In this document: piece by piece, positions 1 to 8,392 of the stretch | How positions within the stretch are numbered: position 1 is the first letter of the stretch | Layout: each line of letters begins with the position of its first letter | Source of the DNA: an uncultured Mycoplasma sp. | GTDB taxonomy: Bacteria > Bacillota_I > Bacilli_A > RF39 > UBA660 | NCBI GenBank assembly: GCA_902493595.1 | Contig: CABUPU010000004.1 | Span: 1-64,000 of the forward strand | Direction of reading: 5' to 3' | Length of the DNA: 64,000 bases | Made by a program: the position numbers and the translations under genes | Notes under the pieces: model-generated | Told to the model about the DNA's origin: nothing | The model's database searches: none | Seen by the model: the letters and a program-made list of their open reading frames with translations, nothing else

Positions 1-134
1 GTATAATCATATATAGAAAGAGAGCGAGTTCGTAAGATGTATTTAAACCGCTCCATTGGGAAATCTGTCCGAACTTTTATAGTTTAGATCTTAATATATA
101 AATATCAATTTCTAATCAAGTTGATATTTTTTTT
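1..134 (+). ncRNA. Putative pseudoknot small RNA, copy 1 (with promoter -10 and terminator)
   Basis: A TATAAT box at 2-7 is followed after 7 nt by AGAAAGAGAG, which also opens the RNA at 2092. Two interleaved pairings can be drawn: GAGCG (22-26) with CGCTC (49-53), and GTTCG (28-32) with CGAAC (70-74). That is an H-type pseudoknot. An intrinsic terminator ends it: AATATCAA (101-108) pairs with TTGATATT (121-128), followed by a T run. The -35 box would lie outside the window. The match to the second copy covers AGAAAGAGAGC, GTTCGTAAG and CGCTC. I do not recognise the class. It could be a stand-alone sRNA or a leader of the broken gene that follows. Confidence 0.5.
101..134 (+). terminator. Intrinsic terminator of pseudoknot RNA copy 1
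   Basis: An 8-bp perfect stem AATATCAA/TTGATATT with a 12-nt loop is followed by an uninterrupted T run on the + strand. Confidence 0.7.
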
Positions 135-193
135 GTTATTTTAAGAAAGGATTTGATAATATGTATCTAATAAAAAGAAAGGAATAATTTAAA

Positions 194-696
194 GTGATAA
201 ACAATATTACTAAAGAATTACCTATTGATGATGAAATAAAGAAAAAAATAGAAATTATATGTAGTTTTTGTAATACCACTCCTACTTTTAAAAATGGAAG
301 TATAAGAAAAATAGATAAAACAAATTTACAATATTTAGAACAACATAGAATAATCATCAAAGGTATAACATATCTAATGTTTATTTATTCAAATGAAATA
401 TATATTGGTAATTTAAAAAATATTATTTACTTTATTTTATACATTTTTATTAACTGTATCTATATTAACATTTACAAGATATAAAATATGATATCGAAAT
501 TAAAAATATTAAATTCGCAGATGAATTTATCTCTAAAAATAATGAAGAATATTTTAAAATGTTAGATAATGTGTTTCATAAGTTAGCAAGACAAACAAAT
601 TTTTATGGCTATATAGATGACAAAACATATAAAAAATATGCTACCTACCTATTTGAAATATTAGATGATATTAAATACAACTTAAATATAAAATAA
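194..696 (+). pseudogene. Broken small gene of unknown function
   Basis: A GTG start at 194 preceded by AAAGGA opens a 96-aa frame that ends at 484. A second frame, shifted by one, is open from about 466 and reads on to a TAA at 694-696. Its sequence (KYDIEIKNIKFADEF, later FYGYIDDKTYKKYATYLFEIL) has ordinary protein composition and no start codon or ribosome-binding site of its own. The simplest reading is one gene of about 165 codons broken by a frameshift in the AT-rich stretch around 410-480. No family is recognised. The first part has a Cys-x2-Cys pair only by composition (CSFC). It directly follows pseudoknot RNA copy 1. Two separate small genes are the alternative. Confidence 0.4.
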
Positions 697-764
697 AAAG
701 GCAATGCATCAAAGTATTGTACTATTTTGTTATCTTATAAATTAATTATTAAATTTTAAAAACA

Positions 765-2000
765 TTAATTTATCACACGATATTTCCATCCATTGATTGA
801 TTCACCCATTCCGGTAGTATAACCCCTATTTAAATCCATTCTTAATGAAAAAGTAAAGTTATTAGAAGTATTATCAATATAATAACATCCAAACTTATAT
901 CCATCATCATAATCATCACTTGAATTTCCATAATTTTTATGTTCCTCAGGGAATTCTATTTCATTATGCTTAATATCTAGTTGTCCAATATAACCATAAA
1001 CCTGTACAATTTTAATGTTATCATAATCTCTTAAATATTCTAGTTCTTTTGTTATATTATATTTTAATGTTTCTATATTATTTTCACTATTATCATTAAT
1101 GTAAAACGAAATAGATAAATCCGATTCTTGTAAAACATATTCTAAAAATTGTTCTACATTTTTATCATTAATCAAGTTATTAAATTTTGTTTGTAAAACT
1201 GCATTAATAATATTATCATTTCCGCTCCAACTACCTCCATAAGATTTATTAAATTCGATGTAATCAAATTTAATTCCTGTTTTTTGATAATAGTAATCTA
1301 TCAAAATATTATTTAAATCCTTTAATTGCCTATTGTCAGAAATAAAACCTTTTCTATCCGCAACAGTAATTAGTTCATTATTGTTTTTAAATACAGTTAT
1401 ATAAGGAATATTATATGTAGAACCATTTCCAAAAATATCTGAATGTTTAGTATAATCTTGTTCACGATAATAAATACAATCACTTTCTTGAATGTTTATA
1501 TTATATTTATCATTTAAGAAACTAGCCATTTTATCAATTTCTTTCTTTTTAACATTATTATATATATTTAATTCTCTTCTTTGCTGTATAATATACTTTG
1601 AATAATCAAATCCACAAAAACACAAAGTCAATAAAGTTATTAATATCAATGGAAATATTATTGATTTATTTTTTACATTTTTGTCTAATGTTTTAGGAAT
1701 AATATTTTCTTTCTTATTTTTTTTAACTTCAATAATTTTAAAAATAGAATTAATAATTAATAATAATAAATAAGCACAAAATGCAAGAAAACATATTAGT
1801 AAATAGCCAAGACCATTCCAACCTAAATATTTATTAGTTAAAGCATAGCCTCCTACCAATACAACACTTATTATAGAAGATATATTGATTGAAAATAATA
1901 TTAGCCAGTTTCTATTATCTTTTGATTTTATAGACTTTATTAAAAAATATATATTAAATATTAATTGCAGAGCAAATAGAATTACTAATAAAATAAACAT
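765..2000 (-). CDS. Membrane protein of unknown function, four N-terminal TM segments
   Basis: 411 aa. Four hydrophobic segments lie in the first 140 residues (about 1-23, 33-56, 65-88 and 114-132). They are followed by a soluble region of about 270 residues rich in Asn, Asp and Tyr, probably outside the cell or in a membrane-proximal domain. A GGAGG ribosome-binding site at 2007-2011 sits the right distance before the ATG. No family is recognised and no catalytic motif stands out. The gene lies alone between the two pseudoknot RNA copies, on the opposite strand. Confidence 0.75.
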   Translation of the reverse strand: MFILLVILFALQLIFNIYFLIKSIKSKDNRNWLILFSINISSIISVVLVGGYALTNKYLGWNGLGYLLICFLAFCAYLLLLIINSIFKIIEVKKNKKENIIPKTLDKNVKNKSIIFPLILITLLTLCFCGFDYSKYIIQQRRELNIYNNVKKKEIDKMASFLNDKYNINIQESDCIYYREQDYTKHSDIFGNGSTYNIPYITVFKNNNELITVADRKGFISDNRQLKDLNNILIDYYYQKTGIKFDYIEFNKSYGGSWSGNDNIINAVLQTKFNNLINDKNVEQFLEYVLQESDLSISFYINDNSENNIETLKYNITKELEYLRDYDNIKIVQVYGYIGQLDIKHNEIEFPEEHKNYGNSSDDYDDGYKFGCYYIDNTSNNFTFSLRMDLNRGYTTGMGESINGWKYRVIN

Positions 2001-2062
2001 TTTAGACCTCCATTATTTTATATTTTCATTATATCATAAAAATTTTTTTTCATATACTCCAA

Positions 2063-2091
2063 TTGAATTTTAATCATGATTCATATATAAT
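2063..2091 (+). promoter_or_regulatory. Sigma-A promoter of pseudoknot RNA copy 2
   Basis: TTGAAT (2063-2068), a 17-bp spacer and TATAAT (2086-2091). Transcription would begin at about 2098, just at the conserved AGAAAGAGAG. Confidence 0.7.
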
Positions 2092-2096
2092 GTTTT

Positions 2097-2183
2097 TAGA
2101 AAGAGAGCTCTGTAGTTCGTAAGCTGTAGCTTAATCGCTCAAATTAAATACGACTTACGATCTATTATATCGTAAGTTTTTTT
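2097..2183 (+). ncRNA. Putative pseudoknot small RNA, copy 2
   Basis: A self-contained transcription unit of about 85 nt with a good promoter before it and a perfect terminator at its end. GAGC (2105-2108) can pair with GCTC (2137-2140). TCGTAAG (2117-2123) can pair with CTTACGA (2154-2160). These interleave as an H-type pseudoknot, as in copy 1. The 3' pseudoknot strand CTTACGA is also the left arm of the terminator (ACTTACGAT/ATCGTAAGT), so pseudoknot and terminator compete. That is attenuator or riboswitch logic. However, no + strand gene follows, so a free-standing sRNA is equally possible. The class is not recognised. Confidence 0.6.
2153..2183 (+). terminator. Intrinsic terminator of pseudoknot RNA copy 2
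   Basis: A 9-bp perfect stem ACTTACGAT (2153-2161) with ATCGTAAGT (2169-2177), then a T run. The left arm is shared with the pseudoknot pairing. Confidence 0.8.
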
Positions 2184-2539
2184 ATGGAGCTGCCATCGTC
2201 TAACCTTGCCAAGACCTAATAAATTTTCTAAATAATATTTATTTTTTAAAAAATTAATATTTATTTTAGTAACTAAGCTAGTTTTAAAATTAAACTTAAT
2301 AAAAAATAATGCTATTATAAATACAAATATATAAGATTAATTAAAGATTTAAAACTGCTAGAGTTATTATTGGATTATAAAAAAAGTATGATGTTGATTT
2401 TTTATGAAGCTATTTCAAATTAATGTTAGGTGCCATTGAAGGAAATATTTTCTAATCTAGACACTAGATAAATTTTTCTTTCAAAACAAAAAGACTAGTT
2501 ATATTTCAAACTATTCTTACCGATAAATTGTAATTTGAA
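2184..2539. other. Intergenic region with one long imperfect hairpin
   Basis: No gene is seen. At about 2438-2483 an imperfect inverted repeat has ATCTAG-ACA-CTAGAT at its tip and purine-rich/pyrimidine-rich outer arms (GAAGGAAATATTT against AAATTTTTCTTTC). Neither strand has a terminator T run after it. The rest is plain AT-rich sequence. Confidence 0.5.
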
Positions 2540-2989
2540 TTATAATTTCTTTTTCAGAGTTTTAGGCGCATCATCCTTATTTATAGAATTTTTCCATTCT
2601 ATCTTTTTTAATACTCCATCAATAATTAATCCAATTCCATATCCAATTGCTACTCCACCAATTATAATTAAAACTATCTCAATCAATTTAAATCTATTTG
2701 CTGTAAAAGTCCATATTCCAGCAATGCTACCACACACTACCATTATGCCTAAATAAATATAATTGTTTTTTTCATTTTTATCTTTAAAAATCATGTCATT
2801 ATCTAAAAGATTATCCACACTTGTTTCAAGTGTTTTTGAAAGTAATAATAATTGTTCAGGATTAGGAGATGTTTCTCCTAGTTCCCAATTAGATATTGTT
2901 TGTCTTGACACATTTATTTGTTCTGCCATATATTCTTGTGAAAATCCTTTTTCTTTTCTTAAATTATAAATATTTTTATTTAATTCCAT
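2540..2989 (-). CDS. XRE-family regulator with C-terminal membrane segments
   Basis: 149 aa. Residues 1-65 form a classic HTH_XRE domain (NLRKEKGFSQEYMAEQ, then VSRQTISNWELG). Two hydrophobic segments follow at about 77-97 and 104-124, so the regulator is probably membrane-tethered. This design is common in Firmicutes for small autoregulators that sense envelope or toxin stress. It lies downstream of and on the same strand as the P-type ATPase, but it has its own promoter and a set of direct repeats upstream (3016-3090). Self-regulation is likely, and control of the ATPase is a guess from position. No ligand can be inferred. Confidence 0.85.
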   Translation of the reverse strand: MELNKNIYNLRKEKGFSQEYMAEQINVSRQTISNWELGETSPNPEQLLLLSKTLETSVDNLLDNDMIFKDKNEKNNYIYLGIMVVCGSIAGIWTFTANRFKLIEIVLIIIGGVAIGYGIGLIIDGVLKKIEWKNSINKDDAPKTLKKKL

Positions 2990-3015
2990 AATTTTCTCCT
3001 TTCACAAAAAATTAT

Positions 3016-3044
3016 ATTATAAATAGTATTTGCAATTCTATCAA
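3016..3044 (-). promoter_or_regulatory. Promoter of the XRE regulator gene
   Basis: On the minus strand: TTGATA (3039-3044), exactly 17 bp, TATAAT (3016-3021). A GGAG ribosome-binding site and the ATG of the regulator follow. The -35 box lies inside the first of three 21-bp direct repeats. Confidence 0.8.
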
Positions 3045-3090
3045 AGATATTTGTAACTCTCGCAAAGATATTTAACATTTCAACAAATTA
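3028..3090. repeat. Three 21-bp direct repeats, probable operator
   Basis: Units 3028-3048 and 3049-3069 share the pattern ATTTGyAAyTCT-N2-CAAAGAT. A third, weaker unit (3070-3090) keeps ATTT-AAC-TTTC-CAA-A. A 21-bp period is two helical turns, so bound proteins would line up on one DNA face. The first unit covers the -35 box of the regulator promoter, which fits autorepression. Confidence 0.6.
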
Positions 3091-3149
3091 CTATTTATAA
3101 AGACAAGTAGTAATTATAACTTCAAATGCATACTTAAATTTTATATATT

Positions 3150-5699
3150 CTAATCTTTAAACCATTTTACTAAAAATGGCTTAATTAATTCGTAAATAAA
3201 TATTGCCATAAAGTTTATTAAGAATACTATTAATATCAAACTAATATCTATTGATGTTATACTTATTAATTTACCAATAGGTGTAACAAACACTATGAGT
3301 TCAATTAAAAGTATCAATAGTAATCCGTAGTTCATTGCTTTATTAGAAAATAATCCCTGTTTAACAACTGACTCTTTCAAGTTTCTACAAGATATAGAAT
3401 AAACTATCTCCTGTACTACCATTGAAAGAAGTGCTAAAGACATAGCTGTTTCTTGGCCATACATTTTTAAACTAATAAAGTAAGTGAGAACTACAAATAT
3501 AGTTTCAATGATAGCTGAAGATGCGATACATGATTTTATAAATGGTGTAAATAATGGTTTATTAATGCCTCTTGGTTTTTTATTCATTATGCTATCTTCA
3601 CTCTTTTCAAAAGATAAACATATACTAGGAATAGAATCAGTTACCAAATCAATAAATAAAATATAAATTGGTAATAAAATTGTTGTTTTAGTAAGTAGTC
3701 CTATAATAATAGTAAATATTTCAGCAAAATTACTTGATAATGAAAATACAATATTATTTCTAATGTTATTATATATTCTTCTTCCTTCTTCAACTGCTAC
3801 AACTATTGTTGAAAAAGAATCGTCCATCAAGACTATGTCTGATGCAGACTTTGTAACATCAGTACCAGTAATACCCATTCCAATACCGACATGAGCATCT
3901 TTAATAGCAGGAGCATCATTTACTCCATCTCCAGTCATTGCTACAATCTTTCCGCTATTTTGAAGCGCAAAAACAATTCTTTCTTTATGTGATGGATTAA
4001 CTCTTGCATACACAGAATACCTTTTAACGATATTTTTTAGTTCTTCATCATTATATTTATCAAGTTCACTTCCAAGTATTGCTTCATTATCATTATCTAT
4101 AATTCCAACATTTTTTGCAATAGCAGTTGCAGTATCTATAGAATCTCCTGTAATCATTATTGGTCTAATGCCAGCATTTTTGCATAAAATGACACTTTTT
4201 TTAACACTTTCTCTTGGTGGATCTATTATTCCTAAAATACCAGCAAAAGATAAATCATTTTCCTCTTTTTCTAATTCTTTAATATCTTTTGGTATATAAT
4301 CTAGCTTTTTATAAGCAAACCCTAAAATTCTTAAAGCATTTTTAGAAAAATTCTTAACTTTATCTAAAACTTGTTGTTTTTCAATCTTAGATAGATTTAC
4401 TTTTTCAATTAAAGAATCCATACTACCTTTGCATAATATATATACATCATTATCAATTTTATTTAAAGTAGTAAACATCTTTCTATCACTATCAAAAGGT
4501 ATATCTAATATTCTCTCACATTTTTTTCTCAATTTAAGAGAATCGATTTTTTTATTATATAGATATTCATATAAACAAGTTTCTGTAGGATCACCTACAT
4601 ATTTATCTTCATAAATAAGGCCATCATTACAAAGAGCACATATATAATTAAGCATATTCTCATCTATTACATATTCTTCTTTAACAGTCATTTTATTTTG
4701 CGTTATAGTACCTGTCTTATCAGAACAAATAATATCTATTGCTCCAAGTGTTTCTACAGCTTGCATTTGTTTTACTACTGTTTTCTTCTTTGCTAAATTA
4801 GATATTCCAACGGATAATGTTATTGTAATTACAGTTGGCAATCCCTCTGGAATAGCAGCCACTGCGAGTGATGAGCATAGCATTATAATTTCAAGTATTG
4901 TGTATTTATTAATTAAAGCTAAAATAAATATAAAAATTAAAATAATAAATACTATAAATGTAATTTTTTTAGAAAGTTCTTTTATTTTTAATTGTAATGG
5001 TGTTTCTATTCTATCTATTTCATTTAATGATAATGCAATCTTACCTATCTCAGTATTTTTTCCTGTACTTACAACTATACCAGTACATTTCCCATTAGTA
5101 ATACTTGTTCCTAAAAAAAGCATATTTTTTTGTTCTTGAAGAATTAAGTTTTCTTTTAAAATATCCGCAGTTTTTTGTACTGGAACACTTTCTCCAGTTA
5201 ATGCTGATTCATCAACTTTTAAATTTTCACATAAAAATATTCTAATATCAGCAGGAACTGTTTCTCCGGACTCTAAATATATTATATCTCCTGGAACTAA
5301 TTCTTTAGTGTTTATTACTATTATTTTATCATCTCTTTTAACTTTACAAGTGCTGGTTTCATATTTTTTTAAATCTCTTAATACTAAAGTGGCTTTTTCT
5401 TCTTGTATAAATCCAACAATAGCATTTATAAAAACTACAAAAAGTATGACAATAGTATCAGTATATTCATGAGAATAAAAATATCCATAAAAATATAAAA
5501 GTAATGCAACAATCAATAATATGATAATCATAGTATCATTAAATTGCTTTAAAAACCTTATAATCCATGGCGTTTTCTTTTTATTTAGAATGATATTTTG
5601 TCCAAAATCATTTAATCTTTTCTTAGCTTCTTTGCTATCTAATCCACGGGTATTACTATTTAAAATTTTAAATATTTCTTCTTCTTTTTTTGAATACAC
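3150..5699 (-). CDS. P-type cation ATPase, type IIA (Ca2+-ATPase-like)
   Basis: 849 aa membrane pump that couples ATP hydrolysis to cation transport. It shows the phosphorylation motif CSDKTGTITQNKM, the actuator motif LTGESVPVQK, the membrane-helix motif AAIPEGLPTV, and the hinge motif MTGDGVNDAPAIKDA. Length, PEGLP and the C-terminal six-helix bundle fit the P2A (SERCA/PMR1-like) group, so calcium is the likeliest ion, although Mn2+ is also possible. The start is a GTG at 5697-5699, preceded by a GGAG/GAGG-rich stretch. It sits upstream of the membrane-tethered XRE regulator on the same strand, with 160 bp between them. Complete and without obvious defects. Confidence 0.9.
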   Translation of the reverse strand: MYSKKEEEIFKILNSNTRGLDSKEAKKRLNDFGQNIILNKKKTPWIIRFLKQFNDTMIIILLIVALLLYFYGYFYSHEYTDTIVILFVVFINAIVGFIQEEKATLVLRDLKKYETSTCKVKRDDKIIVINTKELVPGDIIYLESGETVPADIRIFLCENLKVDESALTGESVPVQKTADILKENLILQEQKNMLFLGTSITNGKCTGIVVSTGKNTEIGKIALSLNEIDRIETPLQLKIKELSKKITFIVFIILIFIFILALINKYTILEIIMLCSSLAVAAIPEGLPTVITITLSVGISNLAKKKTVVKQMQAVETLGAIDIICSDKTGTITQNKMTVKEEYVIDENMLNYICALCNDGLIYEDKYVGDPTETCLYEYLYNKKIDSLKLRKKCERILDIPFDSDRKMFTTLNKIDNDVYILCKGSMDSLIEKVNLSKIEKQQVLDKVKNFSKNALRILGFAYKKLDYIPKDIKELEKEENDLSFAGILGIIDPPRESVKKSVILCKNAGIRPIMITGDSIDTATAIAKNVGIIDNDNEAILGSELDKYNDEELKNIVKRYSVYARVNPSHKERIVFALQNSGKIVAMTGDGVNDAPAIKDAHVGIGMGITGTDVTKSASDIVLMDDSFSTIVVAVEEGRRIYNNIRNNIVFSLSSNFAEIFTIIIGLLTKTTILLPIYILFIDLVTDSIPSICLSFEKSEDSIMNKKPRGINKPLFTPFIKSCIASSAIIETIFVVLTYFISLKMYGQETAMSLALLSMVVQEIVYSISCRNLKESVVKQGLFSNKAMNYGLLLILLIELIVFVTPIGKLISITSIDISLILIVFLINFMAIFIYELIKPFLVKWFKD

Positions 5700-5739
5700 T
5701 TTTTCCTCATCTCCATTTTACTATTTTTTTAACTTCTAA

Positions 5740-6086
5740 CTTCTTTAAATTTTAAGTATTGTCTTCAACATATATCATCATTTGATTATATAAAATAGCC
5801 TAATAATAAAGTTCTAATAATTTGTAAAATTATAATTATCTTATTATAATACCAGTTTACTCTTATAAAGATAATTCATTTTAGTTTTTGTTAATACTAT
5901 TTTTTTTATAAATTTCAAATAATTTTTAATGACAATTTCACTACAATTTACAGATTTACAAATACACTTAGGACTATTTAAAAGTCCTATATTTTTTATT
6001 AATACGTTCCATCAACATTATATATCACATTTAAATATTTTTACAATAATATTTTTACATTATTTATACAAAACTTTACAATGTTT
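5740..6086. other. Intergenic region, AT-rich
   Basis: It holds the upstream region of the P-type ATPase gene and the 3' flank of the NUDIX gene. The only clear structure is a hairpin at 5969-5989 followed by a T-rich tail on the + strand. No protein-coding signal is convincing here. Confidence 0.4.
5969..5997 (+). terminator. Orphan intrinsic-terminator-like hairpin
   Basis: TAGGACT (5969-5975) pairs with AGTCCTA (5983-5989), followed by TATTTTTT on the + strand. No + strand gene lies upstream. It could end an unannotated small transcript or one antisense to the ATPase leader. Confidence 0.4.
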
Positions 6087-7412
6087 TTACATTCTAAGTG
6101 TTCTTTTGCAACCATTATTTTGTAAACTATAATACGCAAGTTTATTTAAACTACCACACATAATATTATTATTTAATAAATATTTTAGTTCTTCTTCAGT
6201 AAATATTCCATATGTCAAGTTTTCATTTGAATTTACATCAAACGCTTTAACAGAGCTTTTCATTCTTACAATATAGCAAACCGAGTTATCTATACCTACA
6301 GAATAATATGAATTATCAAGTATTGTTACATTATCTGAAACATATCCAGTTTCCTCTTTTAACTCTCTTTTAGCAGCTTCAATAACATCTTCCCCATCCT
6401 CAATATAACCCGAAGGAAACTCTGCTATTATTTTATCATTAATTCTAGTTTGAAATGTCAATATGTAATTTCCGTTACTATCTGTAGCAACTATTATAAC
6501 TGAATCTTTACCACCATTTTTAACTATTTTTTCTCTTGTGATAGTTTTATTATTAGGAAGGCTATAAACCTCTTTTATAAGATTAATAAAATCACCACTA
6601 TATAATATTTCCTCTTTAGTAAGTTTTCCTTTAACCTTTTCATAAATATTAGTTATTTTTTCTAACAACATTTTTTCTTTGTACTCTGGGCTTCTTAAAT
6701 AATTTAACTCATTTACTCTAATCATTGTACTATTAGCACAGTCCTCTAAAGTTTTATTATTTTCATTTAATAATTCTTCCCTAAAAATAGTACTTACTTC
6801 AACCTCATCAACGTATGAAGTAACCCTCATAATAATTTTGCCTTTTTCAAAATTTTCCATTTCCTTTACAGAAATTTCTTTTCTATCTCCATAAACAAAG
6901 TCACTATAAATCCCCGTTGTAAAATCAAATAAAAAATATTCATCAGAGTGATCATCATAATAGGTAAAAATATAAATTGGCTTTTCAAAAAGTTCTTGAT
7001 TATTAAATAAATAATCAAAATCTTCATAACGATATTTAGTATACCTTTCATCAATAATATCCTTAACTGTTAATATATAACTATTAGTTTCTAAATTAAT
7101 ATTATATCTTCTTAAAATTAAATATCTATGTCTATTAAATATATCACTCACTTTATTAAAAAAGTCATCCTTTAATTTAATTTCAATAAATACTTTGTCC
7201 ATATTTTTTTCTTTACTTTCATATAAAATATCAGAAAGCAATTTATAAAATCTAGCATTTTCATTTTCATAAAATTTTAACTTTCGATAAATATTTAATT
7301 TTTCCTCTTGGGAAAAAGTTTTTTGATAACCTAGTTTTGCTATATTATCAAGATACTCTAGTTCCTCACTTTTAAGTTTAATAAACTCTTTTTTTAACTT
7401 TTCAATATCCAT
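6087..7412 (-). CDS. NUDIX hydrolase with a ~290-residue N-terminal region of unknown function
   Basis: 441 aa. A NUDIX domain occupies roughly residues 290-430 with a full Nudix box, GYIEDGEDVIEAAKRELKEE followed by TGY, which fits Gx5Ex7REUxEExGU. The catalytic Glu and Mg-binding residues are therefore present, and it should hydrolyse a nucleoside diphosphate linked to another group. The N-terminal two thirds is charged, with no TM segment, and I do not recognise it. NUDIX proteins with a long partner domain are often substrate-specific or regulatory. It is divergent from the LysR gene, with back-to-back promoters, so LysR control is plausible but not shown. Confidence 0.75.
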   Translation of the reverse strand: MDIEKLKKEFIKLKSEELEYLDNIAKLGYQKTFSQEEKLNIYRKLKFYENENARFYKLLSDILYESKEKNMDKVFIEIKLKDDFFNKVSDIFNRHRYLILRRYNINLETNSYILTVKDIIDERYTKYRYEDFDYLFNNQELFEKPIYIFTYYDDHSDEYFLFDFTTGIYSDFVYGDRKEISVKEMENFEKGKIIMRVTSYVDEVEVSTIFREELLNENNKTLEDCANSTMIRVNELNYLRSPEYKEKMLLEKITNIYEKVKGKLTKEEILYSGDFINLIKEVYSLPNNKTITREKIVKNGGKDSVIIVATDSNGNYILTFQTRINDKIIAEFPSGYIEDGEDVIEAAKRELKEETGYVSDNVTILDNSYYSVGIDNSVCYIVRMKSSVKAFDVNSNENLTYGIFTEEELKYLLNNNIMCGSLNKLAYYSLQNNGCKRTLRM

Positions 7413-7452
7413 AAAAATTTCTCCTTTTCAATAATATTTTATTCCTTATTTA

Positions 7453-7482
7453 TTGATAAGTAAAATATATTTATGTTATAGT
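7453..7482 (+). promoter_or_regulatory. Divergent promoter region, LysR gene / NUDIX gene
   Basis: For the LysR gene (+): TTGATA (7453-7458), 18 bp, TATAGT (7477-7482). Transcription would start almost at the ribosome-binding site, giving a very short leader. For the NUDIX gene (minus) a TTTACT box at 7459-7464, 17 bp and TAAAAT can be read, so the two promoters share their -35 region. Confidence 0.55.
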
Positions 7483-7501
7483 ATATATAAGGAGGACTTA
7501 T

Positions 7502-8374
7502 ATGAATATTGACCTAGAATTATATAAAGTATTTTATGTTGTTGCTAAAAATAAACATATGACTAAAGCAAGTGAAGAACTTCATATATCACAACCAGCA
7601 ATATCACAATCAATAAAAAAACTTGAAAACCAGCTTGGAGGAACACTTTTCTTAAGAAGTAATAAAGGAATGCAGCTTACTAATGAAGGAAAAATGTTTT
7701 ATGAATATGTTAAAGGAGCTTTAGAACTTATCAATAATGCTGAAAATGAGTTTACCTCTTTTAAAGATTTATCTAAAGGTGAAATTAAAATTGGCTGTTC
7801 AACAACACTCACAAAAATAATTTTATTAGATGTAATAAAAAGATTTCATCAAGACTACCCTAACATTTCAATAAACATTACCAATGATTTAACAAGTAAT
7901 TTAATTAACGATTTAAAATTAGGAAAGCTAGATTTTGTAATATTTAATGAAAGTAATATCAAAGAAACAAACCTGCATTTAGAAAAAATAACCGAGCTAA
8001 AACAAGGATTCATTTATAATCCAAACTATTTCAAAGATGATATAAATAATTTTGAAAATTTAAATAATTACCCTCTTATATTGCAAAAAGAAAGTTCTAA
8101 CAGTAGGAAACTATTAAATAGTATTGCTTCAAAAAATAATACTATTTTAATACCTAAAATGGAAGTTGTAAGTCAAGAACTAGTTACAGAATTCACTAAT
8201 ATTGGACTAGGCATTGGTTTTACAATAATTGACTCAGTAAAAAAAAATTTCAATAATTTAAAAGAATTAAAAATTAACAAAGATATTCCAAAAATAAATG
8301 TTTATTTAGGTACTAACAAATCAATCTTACCTACTTTCGCAAGTTCTACTTTTATAAAATATTTAAAAAGATGA
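7502..8374 (+). CDS. LysR-family transcriptional regulator
   Basis: 290 aa, the usual size for the family. The N-terminal winged HTH (residues 1-60; FYVVAKNKHMTKASEELHIS, then QPAISQSIKKLENQLGG) is followed by a linker helix and a periplasmic-binding-protein-like effector domain from about residue 90 (GEIKIGCSTTLTKIIL). AAGGAGGA precedes the ATG. LysR proteins usually act on the divergent neighbour, here the NUDIX gene, and on their own promoter. The effector cannot be inferred. The gene ends inside a hairpin shared with the convergent kinase-like gene. Confidence 0.92.
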   Translation: MNIDLELYKVFYVVAKNKHMTKASEELHISQPAISQSIKKLENQLGGTLFLRSNKGMQLTNEGKMFYEYVKGALELINNAENEFTSFKDLSKGEIKIGCSTTLTKIILLDVIKRFHQDYPNISINITNDLTSNLINDLKLGKLDFVIFNESNIKETNLHLEKITELKQGFIYNPNYFKDDINNFENLNNYPLILQKESSNSRKLLNSIASKNNTILIPKMEVVSQELVTEFTNIGLGIGFTIIDSVKKNFNNLKELKINKDIPKINVYLGTNKSILPTFASSTFIKYLKR

Positions 8375-8392
8375 TCAAAAAAATCATCTTTT
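8366..8392. terminator. Bidirectional hairpin carrying both stop codons
   Basis: A 10-bp perfect inverted repeat, AAAAGATGAT (8366-8375) and ATCATCTTTT (8383-8392), lies between two convergent genes. Each arm reads AAA AGA TGA in frame, so both proteins end in Lys-Arg-stop. On the minus strand the hairpin is followed by TTTTT; the + strand tail is weaker. Confidence 0.65.

Noticed and set aside
1..2183. Assignment of the pseudoknot RNAs to preQ1, fluoride, SAM-II or T-box classes
   Set aside because: The conserved core nucleotides of those classes are absent.
5929..6132. 67-codon + strand frame over the 3' end of the NUDIX gene
   Set aside because: It has no ribosome-binding site, runs antisense into a real gene and contains a terminator hairpin.
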